Shown here piece after piece: positions 12,001-20,868 of a DNA stretch of 64,000 nt. Position numbers and translations under genes: made by a program. The DNA is from Eretmocerus hayati (Eukaryota > Arthropoda > Insecta > Hymenoptera > Aphelinidae): contig CM056741.1 in NCBI GenBank assembly GCA_029851415.1, forward strand, positions 63,788,282-63,852,281. Reading direction: 5' to 3'. The notes beneath the pieces were generated by a model. The model was not told the DNA's origin, ran no database searches, and was given only the letters and a program-made list of their open reading frames with translations. How positions within the stretch are numbered: position 1 is the stretch's first letter; the number at the start of each line of letters is the position of its first letter.

Positions 12001-15000
12001 TCTCCCATGCCTTTTCTTCCTTTCACATAACTCATGGGCCTCCTAACCTCACTTTTCTTTACTATGCCCTCACCTCCTTTTCCTGCTATTTTTTGGCAGT
12101 TTTTTTCTTTCTGTTTCTTCTTTCTGTGCGGCTACTTTATCTTCCTATTTATTTTTTACAATTTTCTTCACTCTTCTGATACCTATATTTTTTGATTACT
12201 TTCTCTTGCGTCAACAATGCGTCCGTTCTTTTTAGTGGCCATTAAAAATCCCGCATTTCAGCTAGTTTTGATCCTTGTTCGAAAACCTATAAATGTTTTT
12301 GAACCAAGGTACGTTCTAATTGAGCTACGTGGACCAAAGTTGTTGTAAATGTACGAAAGATAGTTCTCCACCCCTTTTCTACGTTTTTTTTATCCCCAAT
12401 CACGAGGAAGCTGCCGAGTTATGTAGCTATCCGACAAATAAAACTCCGTTCGAATTCTCACTTTGAAAGCCTGCAAAAAGTAGCGTTATTCACCCGGATA
12501 CTTCCGAACGAGAGTCCGAAACATAGATTTTTTGATTTTCCAACGGGGCTTATAGGGCCCCATACCCAGCCAAGGCCTTGCTTGAATTTGAAAGATACTC
12601 AAAATCATGAGAGTTAGGTTTAGAAAGTGAATAAACTTGATTGTGAGGTTGTGCAAGGCGAGGGCTATGCCAGAGCATTAAAGACTGAAGCGTTCCCAGC
12701 TTCGTCGCGAAAAATGATGTCCGAGCGATTCAGAACAGAATCGTTTCCGAAAATAATCTCAAAGGGATAATTTCATGATTATGGTACTTTACTGGACTGG
12801 CTGCTTGTCTCTGTGCACTGTAAACCGCAAGTCTGGGCTCGTGTCAATGATATAGACAGGATCTGACGAATAAACACGGATCGAATCAGGAACAACTCTT
12901 CATTCACGTCTAGGGCTATACTATCAAATTGCCAAATCAGATTGACGGGATAATTGTTACCGCTAACAAGTAATTTTTCCGGTATCCGCAAAAATATCAG
13001 TTAGTTTTTTGCTTTTGTGAATCCAGAATTTGGTAGGTTAGGTATAAACACTTTGAGCTACTGCTTCTTTGCATGTCATGATGCTTTGAGTGAATTATTG
13101 TTCATTTTGAGGTAAGGCATTGTCAAGAGATGAGGATAGAGTCAGAGTAGCGGCTTTTGCAAGGGCATGCTGGATAAATATCAATCTATTGAAGTTGCTC
13201 AGCAACATTTCGTCAAGGATAAACTGCTTCGAAGTGTTTCATACTTGACCTACAAAACTGTCAATCCACAAAACGCCACAAGCGAAATGATGTTCTTGTG
13301 GATACCAGGAAGATCACAGGTCGCCGGTAAGAATTCGGGTGAGCGGTTAGCACATTTTAGCCCAGCAATTTCAAAATACGATCCCTGGAGCAAACGGGCA
13401 TCCAGCGCAATGTCGAACAAACAACTGGACAAACAATAGGATCGTCTAATGCTGGTAAGTTGCAACAAACAATGGAGCCACTCAACTCCAACATATAGAA
13501 CGCACCATGATTTCCCGTGTTGAATTTGAAAGCGCAGATCTTTTCTTGATATCACTGTAGAATTATCATAAATCCTTACTAGATGTGAGTATAAAGTTTT
13601 GACCTCAAAAGGATATAAAATTTCAATTAATTCAACAAAAATATCCTTGCAGGTTTGTCTTCTTCAGCTTCTTCATTTCCGCCTTATGCTGGTTCGTTTT
13701 CATGGCAGCGTTGACGCTCGCATCACACACAGAGATGATTTTCTGTCGGCCGCTCGATGATCCCGAATTCAGGACTGTCGAAGCCATAATTGAAACTAAA
13801 TATGTACTTGGTAGGCGACTCAGCGTACCCCTCAAGGACCTTTTTGAGTGAGTATTTTTTTTTAAATGATTTTCCCATCTTGACTACGATCTCCCATTCT
13901 ATTGTGCTAATGTATGAAAAACACATCTATAAAAAATGATAAAACAATACAAATGATGTGAATCATGAGCCTGCTTATCCTAATGAGGAATTGTACGAAA
14001 AATAAGCGGCTCTTGAAGCTATCCATTGTAATCCGTTGAAATCAATTCTGTTATCAACTTAGTACCGTCAACCGGGGTAACTTTGGAACAAAAATCGCAT
14101 TTTTTCCCTTAAACCTCGCCAAACTTGTACGTCTTGCATCCTAAGTGCATTGTATCTGTAGTCAAACAAAAGCTTACAGTTTCAGCTTTCGATTGAGGTG
14201 CTTATAAGGTCCATTTGGACATCTCTGGTTGGAGAGATAAGTGCTGAAAGTCGTGTTCCAAAGTTAGACACGGACTGGGGTAACTTTGGAACAGAAGTTG
14301 TTATTATCATTTATTCGTCAATTAATTCATAAAATAGTTCACGCAATCGATTTTTACCATCAGTAATCTAAAGTTGAGAGTCTTAGCTTTCCATTGACCT
14401 ATCGTAAAAGTTCATTTGGTTGAATTTAACTTCTACAGTCGAGCATAGACACCTTCAGCATATCTCACTGTCTGCGTCATGGCTAACTCTTGAGGGGGAA
14501 AATACCTTCACAGTCGGTTTCTGACAAAAACTGCCATAACTCGGCTGCGGTGGGTCGAAATGAGACGTTCCTTGGCTCATTTTGAAGCTCTCATCAAAGA
14601 CTACTTAAGTGAGTAGGATTCGATGATGATATAGGAATTGGGAGATAATTTAGAGTACATGAAGTAGTGTTCCAAAGTTACCCCAGTTTCTGAAGAAAAA
14701 TACGTACTCGTCAGTTTTTACTCTACAAAATTGAAACTTCGTGAAAATACTTCGATGTAACAATGGATTCGTCCAGATATGTGTACATACAAGTGAAATC
14801 TAGCTCGGCTACGTTGGATTCAACCTGATAAAGTCGGAACCACACCACTTTTTCCGAGAGACTGTTTGCTAGGTCGAAAGCATAGTTCTGAAGAAGTCAG
14901 CTTATGAACGGATTAAAAGCTGTTAGAGGCCCTCGCGCCAATGCAAAACATTGTTTATGCGTGCCCCAAGTAAGAGAAATCGGTATTGAAGTCTCACGAT

Positions 15001-18000
15001 CATCTGCCTAGCCAACTGTGCGTGATAACCACTCTTTCATGGGTTGTTCCAAAGTTACCCCCCGTGTTCCAAAGTTACCCCGGTTGACGGTATACTTTTA
15101 CGCGTATAGTCTCACAACTTCGCAAACTGCTACAACTCAATGGAAATATACGTTGAGGTCAATCTCTCAGGATATTACCGTACTACTTTGCGACTCTAAA
15201 AGATGGGATGCATCGACGAAGTCAACAAATAAGAATCATCAATTATTTACAGTCAGTGTGAAGAGAAAGATGCATCTTTCGCTGGTTATCAACTGGAAAA
15301 CAATGTAAAATTAGAACAATTGACTGCTCATTGGACCTGGTCAGGACTAACGAGAGCTTTTGCAAGTCTCAGAGTAGACTTGACGAGTTTAAGAATCTTG
15401 CCTGTGAATCTTCGAGATCGATTACAAAACTTGCTGTACGCGAGCGGAGCAAATCTCACCGAACACCGCATCATGGTGAGTTATTCGTGGGTATTACAAA
15501 ATCGAAATCTGTTCTCAAATTTTTTTGAGAACAGATGTCAAGAGAAACGAAGACAATTTTCAACGAGGGATACTTGAGTATGGTGGAACACAGATCTGTC
15601 TAAAGCTTTGGGAGTATAGTCTCCTTTCAGCACCAAAATATGAAATCAAAAATTGTGCTTGGAAATCCCCAATTTCGAGCGCCAGAACATGACAATAAAA
15701 TTGCCATCATATCTGTACGAAATTTTTTTTTTACCGAAGCCCATGTGGAAAATGCTAATGATTTCTGCCGTAGCTCAAAAATGGTTGGGCAATTGCAAGT
15801 ACGTCTCTGGGTTTCATCTTTTGGCGGTAAAAAGAGACTATCCCAGGAGTTTCAATGAGTTTCAATCTGTGTTCCACAGCCTTTGAGTGCCTTCTGTGAG
15901 TAGAAACATGCAGGATTGGGGAGACGCTGGAGGTAGGCCACGGCGTGCAGTGCCTTTAATAAGTAGAAACAGACAATATCGACGATACATTTGAGTCAAT
16001 CATCAGTATCGGTTTGACGAAGCCTCTCTATCTTTTGCAATCCATTTTAAAAACAATTTATTGAGACTTCTCAGAACCAAGAATGCCCCTTGGCCAATAT
16101 CGTAGTGAATATTGGAGTTGACTGAATAAATTATGTAAGAGCCAAAAAAAGTCCATAAGAAAATTAATAGTTAATGCGTGTATCGTGCACGTTTCAGATC
16201 CAGGGACCGATCTTAAACAAAGATCTCAACGCATTATCGGATCAGGTCGAGAACGTAGCTCGTCAGTTGACAGACAGGCGAACGACCAGGAATTTCCAAA
16301 ATCTAGCTGCGCGAATGCGTGACACCATGGCACGGCGTGTGAAACCTCTGATGAAGTTACAAGATGAGCTGGTATATCAATTAGCTACTCTTGAATTGCA
16401 CATGCAACCGTTGCAACGACAAGTTAACGAGACTCTTGCTTTGTTGCGCAATGTTCAGTACTTCTTAGATATTCAGGGAGAAAAAGTTGGCCAGATGGTT
16501 AGTATTACACATATTTTTCAATATGAAGTGAGTGAACTTTTAGTATCAGATCAGATTTTCTGCAATGATATGTTCGAAGCCAAGATCAATTCAACGAATT
16601 TTGAATTTTCACGGAATCAGATACTTTTTGATTACGATAAGTAGCCGGCTTCGGATGTCAACATTGATTAATGAGTTTAGATTTTCCCTGACTGTTTCAT
16701 CAATTAATCCATTTTTTGGTGGTTCGCACTGAAGCCTCATTCTTTTTGTGTGTATTCATATTAAATCAATTCAAGTAGACCCTTAATTTTGTATTATAAG
16801 TGATGAGACAAGAATCAAGTTGAGAACCAAAGAGAGGTTCTTAGAAGGCGTCATGTAAAAGAGAAATGAATTAAAAATGGAACAATAACATCAGATTCAA
16901 GATGTACAAAATCAAATCAAGACCAATGACCAACAATTCAGGATAGAACCCATTTGTTTGATAAAAATTCAAAAGTCAATAAGGCATCAAAACGAGGCAA
17001 TAATTGGTCGATTTTCTACACTTGCATTCCTCACAAATGTTGCGAGATTTTAACTACTGTACTTGAGTAGAAATTTATTGCCTCTGTTACTATTTCAGAA
17101 AGCGAAAATGTACATCGATAGGTTGGGCAGCTATCTGGATCAGTGGCGTGCGCATGTGTTGGTTGAAATAAGCTCAGGAGCATCAAAGTGCCGACCTCTT
17201 TGGGACATTCTTCGAGGCATTAAACTACTCCTATGCGGGCACATACTAGGTCCCTTGGTATGACTTTTGTATTCACCTTTATTGAGCCATTGCTTTTGAT
17301 TCTATCATCATAACAATTTCGAGCAATTGCATACTTTGGAATCGTGCAGAGGCGGAGAAAATATCTTGTTGAGATTCTTCTTCAGGGGATCTCACGTTTG
17401 TTATGAAAAAACTCAATAACCTCAAATCAACTATCGATAAATTTTCGAATGACTTTTAGGAGCTAATACTTACTCTCAGTCAAACCACAATCTCATCGTG
17501 ATTTCTACATTGTTCCAATATGAGGATTACAGTTTTTGAAGGACAAACTCTGAGGAATAGTATATTTCCGTACTGAGCGCGGTAGCCCATTTTGGGCACT
17601 AGGACAGTTTGTCTGTCGAGCGAAGCGAGACAGACATGTCCTCCAGTGCCCAAAATGGGCTTGCAAGCGAAGTGCGGATATATTTTTTCATCACGAGAAC
17701 CCTAAAATCCTACTTAAACGCGGCATTTTTAGGTTAGAGTAATGAAAAAAATATTCCTGCACGACAAGAGAAAGTGAATAATTACTTCGTGTCGTGACAA
17801 GTCTAAGCTCATTCTTATCTTCGTTGAGAAATACTTGGCAAAATGAATAGAGATCAGATGTTCCGTAGTTCATGATTTTGGATACCTTTCTTGCAACATC
17901 ACTGATTGAGAATCATTACGAGTCAGGTAATACCTAGAATTCATTCTTTATTTTTGCAGAACGGATATTGGTTTGCTCTCTTCATTTGTTCCGTGACATT

Positions 18001-18492
18001 GCTTTTGTGCACCCCTGCAGCTCATAAACTTGCATCTTCGTATTATACGGGAACAAGTACAGTACCCTTGAAGACTCATCGGGGTTCTATACTTTTACCA
18101 GAAAGACAGTAAGTTCTAATTAATGATATTTCTGAAAACCCGGATGAAACTTATCTATAATTATTTCCTTGTGAAATATTTTAGGGGCAGCCCAGATACA
18201 TTACTCGTGGATCGAGATACGTGGCGGACACCAAAGTAAGACTTTATTCCACTTTCCTATCTTATGGGCGTTCAGATGGACAAATTATCGGTTAAGAGAT
18301 TCTCTGCAAAATGAAATACGAGGCGACATTCTAGTAAAAGATCATGTATTACAAATTTTATAGCAAATAACAGACAAATCCTACACCACGAATAATGTTG
18401 GTGGAAGCTCTGACTTCCTATCATCAGTTTAGGGTCCTCATTTGAAATTGATATTTATTTCCAGCCCACCTTCATCAATGGAGAGTTGGTGA
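967..18492 (+). CDS. prom: Prominin (CD133 family), C-terminal ten coding exons
   Basis: Pentaspan membrane glycoprotein of plasma-membrane protrusions; in flies the family shapes photoreceptor rhabdomeres. Exons: 967-1102, 4753-4923, 5019-5118, 13653-13847, 15253-15475, 16198-16497, 17099-17257, 17960-18108, 18185-18235, 18465-18492 (TGA). All have AG/GT borders and the phases join without a break: 1512 nt, 503 residues plus stop. The encoded part runs from the end of the first extracellular loop (about 1-100) through TM3 (about 103-125, with CCKC after it), a short cytosolic loop, TM4 (about 137-158), the second extracellular loop with long helices (about 159-428), TM5 (about 430-452) and a roughly 50-residue tail. 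The N-terminal part, with TM1 and TM2, should lie upstream of the window. Introns are loaded with transposons: intron 5119-13652 holds a nest of elements and 13848-15252 a 1-kb TIR element. Exon borders and phases are seen; the family call rests on topology and remembered similarity, and is firm. Confidence 0.88.
1103..3576 (+). other. Prominin intron, no recognised feature
   Basis: AT-rich single-copy-looking sequence between exon 967-1102 and the fold-back element at 3577. Several short open frames on both strands overlap one another, and none shows a domain or a phase compatible with the flanking exons, which join directly to each other. Confidence 0.5.
3577..4577. mobile_element. Long-inverted-repeat (fold-back) element in prominin intron
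   Basis: The left arm (about 3577-3825) and right arm (about 4320-4577) are reverse complements over most of their length. Both carry TGAACTTGATGTTCA near the end, an AACCCCRCAYTTGRAA stretch, GAAACATCTTC, CTTGCGCAA and TTTTGGAGCATCCTCC at the inner end. The 500-bp centre is unrelated and non-coding. There is no transposase frame and no clear target duplication, so superfamily is open. Confidence 0.6.
5372..5453. repeat. (GT)n and GCGTGT microsatellite
   Basis: Pure GT repeats around 5379-5408, then TGTGTCTGTG and GCGTGCGCGTGTGCGTGTG variants, inside the prominin intron. Confidence 0.9.
8922..9772. mobile_element. Solo-LTR-like block, GC-rich, innermost insertion
   Basis: It starts TGTTACC and ends GGTAACA, the inverted TG...CA ends expected of an LTR, and lies between the two arms of the Harbinger-like element. 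At 851 bp it is much richer in G+C than its surroundings. It contains loosely repeated units near 9131, 9191 and 9271 (ACAGCGCTGACGCGCTC and variants) and two histone-type stem-loops near its end. The flanking bases (AACAT and AGATG) do not form a clean duplication, so solo LTR is the best but not the only reading. Open frames in it are low-complexity and not credible genes. Confidence 0.5.
9650..9699 (+). other. Two histone-mRNA-type 3' stem-loops
   Basis: AGCCCTTTTCAGGGCT at 9650-9665 and GGCCCTTTTCAGGGCC at 9684-9699 each form a 6-bp stem with a TTTC loop. The second, with CAAATC before it and ACAAA after it, matches the replication-dependent histone mRNA stem-loop and its flanks, the site bound by SLBP. 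No histone coding sequence is nearby. Whether the loops act in RNA 3' end formation of the host element is not shown. Confidence 0.7.
10974..12035 (-). CDS. LINE ORF1: coiled-coil nucleic-acid-binding protein
   Basis: Open frame of 353 residues, very rich in Lys, Glu and Arg. Residues about 80-215 form a long charged coiled coil. Residues about 215-345 begin with RRNIIVTGL and continue as an L1 ORF1/RRM-like module including WRIKG and a C-terminal DSQIYKWNAMEQ. Such proteins trimerise and coat the element's RNA. The frame is open a little upstream of Met 12035, so the true start may lie nearer 12240, where ATGGCCACTAAAAAG appears in another frame. It ends just before the ORF2 endonuclease. 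It is intact over this length, unlike ORF2. Confidence 0.7.
   Translation of the reverse strand: MSYVKGRKGMGDRGKEKVRQINRQRTNSLGQADKNIREFLSPKTGIKRSVGDRSPDSILENLSKKKVMEGKKRNDGKDMDEDNHMSKGLANIIKEIQNSEKKFDERYEKERGERVRNWEAVKSIAEQIKSEHELGEKVWKERIGKMEKDEERRNKTQEEWEKRLTRIERMIEQKREGMEWNVIYGEREREKESQKEKEITELRRRIEESEKRDRRRNIIVTGLSLEDDDLKGNLERWIDDNLDIQGQVIKAWRIKGNEGTSMIEAECESEIIKKNVMMNKSNLKGSEIYIENDMTWHQREVRRKLKEKAKEAKGQGKKAVVKEELLITDSQIYKWNAMEQKIFHTKREWKEKK
12766..13652 (+). other. Rest of prominin intron, no recognised feature
   Basis: AT-rich intron sequence between the right arm of the outer fold-back element and prominin exon 13653. Only short overlapping frames, with no domain or splice evidence. 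Confidence 0.5.
14065..15090. mobile_element. TA-flanked TIR element, family A copy 1, with repeated GGGG core
   Basis: TA at 14063-14064 and 15091-15092 flank termini CCGTCAACCGGGGTAACTT and its reverse complement. The core GGGGTAACTTTGGAAC is present near 14074, 14277, 14670, 15043 and 15062: the first two on the plus strand, the other three reversed. There is no transposase frame. It sits in the prominin intron between exons 13653-13847 and 15253-15475. The structure resembles a non-autonomous DNA transposon of a TA-targeting group; the superfamily is not assigned. Confidence 0.8.
17556..17752. repeat. Hairpin repeat, copy 1
   Basis: AGCCCATTTTGGGCACT and its reverse complement enclose CTGTCGAGCGAAGCGAGACAG. 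This is followed by a second inverted pair around AACCCTAAAA and TTTTAGGTTAGAG. Almost identical to 18991-19183. It lies in the prominin intron before exon 17960. No coding potential; a short hairpin MITE is the simplest reading. Confidence 0.8.
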
Positions 18493-18990
18493 TCTGCAAT
18501 CCAATCAAGAACCACGAGCAATTTATGCATTCTGTGAAAAGTGAATGGAATTTGGTGAAGTGATGACGAGAGAATTTGAATATTGTCGAATGACACTGTC
18601 AAGCTTTTTGATAAGTTTTACGAATAATATTGAGACGTGTGTTTCCAATATTTCTTTAAATTTTTTATGTACAATCAACAAAGAGTATTTCATTTGGTTA
18701 AGCATGGACTAAGTCATCTTGGCTGAAGAACAGCGACATGGAGAGCACCAATATACAGGGAAGGGTAATGCAATTTTGGGAAGAACCAACAAGAACAAAA
18801 TCAAAAACCCTAATGGTAATCATAAAAAACAAGGGATACGATAGTGAGAATATTTTCTTCTCACGGCGTGACCTAGTTTCTTCGCTAACCTAAACTTTGA
18901 GTTCCATAGAAGTATATCACCTTGGAAGTAAGAATTGAAGTTTCTGTCCCAAGCCACGTCAGTCATCATCACTAATTGAACCGGACTAAC

Positions 18991-19183
18991 AATAGTATAT
19001 TTCCGTACTGAGCGCGGTAGCCCATTTTGGGCACTAGGACAGTTTGTCTGTCGAGCGAAGCGAGACAGACATGTCCTCCAGTACCCAAAATGGGCTTGCA
19101 AGCGAAGTGCGGATATATTTTTTCATTACGAGAACCCTAAAATCCTATTTAAACGCGGCATTTTTAGGTTAGAGTAATGGAAA
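18991..19183. repeat. Hairpin repeat, copy 2
   Basis: Same orientation and near-identical sequence to 17556-17752, with only a few substitutions. It lies in the gap between the convergent prominin and IGFBP-type genes. The high identity points to recent spread or to conversion between the two copies. Confidence 0.8.
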
Positions 19184-19704
19184 ATCACTTTTCATTCTCG
19201 AATGAGTTTGAGAAAATACCGGGTTTTTAATTCAAACTTCAAGGTGGTCACCTTCCTTCCTAAGCGTTTGTTTCGAGAGTACGATTTTTTCCGAACAGAT
19301 TATTAATTTTATGTCAATCAGTTTGCACACTAGGATCGTAAGTACGTAATGTTAAAATTGTGTTTTATCATCGGTTAGATACTTCAGTTGGTAATGTAGT
19401 AAGCCGTATTCTGCTCTGTGTGATTTTGTTGAGACACCGTTCACATGATAACTAAATATCACCAAATATCAGAAACATGTTTCACCGGAAGGAATTTTTC
19501 TTAATAAAAGACAAGTGAAAAATTATGTCCAATTAATCTGAGTAGAGAGAATTTTAGACCTCCATAAATCACATGTCATGACTGTTGATTGGGACTCTAT
19601 CGATTAATTTCAGTATCACCCCTGTGCTAAGGAAATTTCTCGAGACAAAAACACATCGGGCTATGTTCATAAGTGTTCGAACATGAATCTCATGACTCGG
19701 GCTA

Positions 19705-20795
19705 CCGTCAACCGGGGTTACTTTGAACACTTTTTGAAAATTTTGCTCGTAATTTCCCTGTAACTTGTACGTCTTATACATTGAAATGGCATTGTATCTA
19801 GATTCGATTGAAAGCTTATTGTTATAGCTTTCGATTGCGCTAAGGTAGACTCCAATTAGATATTGTTGAAGAAATTTATGAGCATTTGAAAAGTGTTCAA
19901 AGTTAGAACCCCTAGTTGGAATAACTTTGAATACTAGATTAATTAAACGTAAGATCCTCGGTGGCGGACATGGTAATGTTCTGTCTGTGTCTCTATGTGA
20001 TACGTTTGCATTCAGAATAGTATCATAGACTCATTTTGTGTTTTCTGAAGTTGGGAAAAAAGCTCAAACAATGAATGAGTAGTTTCAAGAAATCATCTAA
20101 ATTGTGATTACAATCTGCATTTGAAATGAAAATTTCGCTTATACAAAGTTCTAATCTAATCCAGAAATGTTCGGTCCTCCATGTATAATAATTGAAAGAG
20201 TCCAGCATGGCATTTTGAAAATCTAATAATTCCAACCACAAATCCCAAAGTCGAGGATTATCAGGATACAAGAATTAATTCGTATGATCTAGAGTTAGCC
20301 CGATTTTCGAGTGACTACGGTTTTTTGAAGTGATCAAAGTTACCCCATTCGTCGAAAAAGCATGTATTTTCCCATTCAAGTGTTCAAAGTTACCCCGGTC
20401 TGGAGAAAAAATACGCACTTCTCAGTTTTTACCCTAGAAAATTGAGTCACGGTGAAAATATTCCATTGTAACGATGGATTCAAGATATCGATATGGGTCA
20501 ATGAAATCTAGCGCCGGGGTCTTGGATTCGCCCTGGAAGTGCTCAAACGAGAACAATTGTTTAGAGCAACTTTTTTTCGCTCTTAAATCATGCCATCCAA
20601 AAAATTTGTTGAAAACTCTCTCACAGCTGATGGAGACCTCCTCACCGGTGCAAAATGTTGTACACGTATACCACTATCAAGCAAATTACTTCTAGAACCC
20701 TTGCGTATCCCTCATTTGCTGATTTCAAAAATTAAAAACTTGTACTTCGAGTGTTCAAAGTTACCCCGTCTGTTCGAAGTAATCCCGGTTGACGG
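19705..20795. mobile_element. TA-flanked TIR element, family A copy 2
   Basis: Flanked by TA (19703-19704, 20796-20797), with termini CCGTCAACCGGGGTTACTT and TAATCCCGGTTGACGG. The internal core is GGGGTAACTTTGAACAC, seen near 19714, 19918, 20336, 20380 and 20755 in both orientations. All copies lack the extra G found in family A copy 1. Non-coding. It ends 73 bp past the stop codon of the IGFBP-type gene and probably contributes to that gene's 3' UTR or polyadenylation region. Confidence 0.8.
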
Positions 20796-20868
20796 TATTT
20801 TTGTGAGTAGGAACATTTATATTTCGTTTGTTTTACCTGAAGTACTTCGGTCGTCATCAATGGTATCT

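Larger units (their letters stand above)
5985..12256 (-). mobile_element. Non-LTR retrotransposon (LINE) with 11-bp target duplication and (TA)n tail
   Basis: Minus-strand LINE with ORF1, endonuclease and part of the RT. TTCAGCTAGTT occurs on both sides (5974-5984 and 12257-12267) and is the target duplication. The 3' end is a (TA)n run of about 56 bp (5985-6040), so this family ends in a dinucleotide repeat instead of poly(A). A Harbinger-like element (8353-10293) interrupts the endonuclease. The RT core, including its catalytic YADD box, has been deleted near 7490-7510. The clade was not determined; the coiled-coil ORF1 with an L1-type RNA-binding domain and the absent RNase H argue against the I group. 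Confidence 0.85.
5515..12765. mobile_element. Fold-back element split by a LINE (outermost shell of the nest)
   Basis: The segment 5515-5800, read on the minus strand, matches 12530-12765 in order. Shared landmarks are CCATACCCAGCC, GGAGGGCTATG against CGAGGGCTATG, GCGTTCCCAGCTT, CGCGAAAAA and AAAATAATCTCA. The two arms lie outside both LINE target duplications, so the LINE sits within a pre-existing inverted-repeat element. Divergence between arms is considerable, which suggests this shell is old. No coding capacity is assigned to it. Confidence 0.5.

Noticed and set aside
10743..12179. Plus-strand Phe and Leu-rich frames resembling membrane proteins
   Set aside because: They are antisense to LINE ORF1, whose coiled coil and RNA-binding module identify the coding strand.
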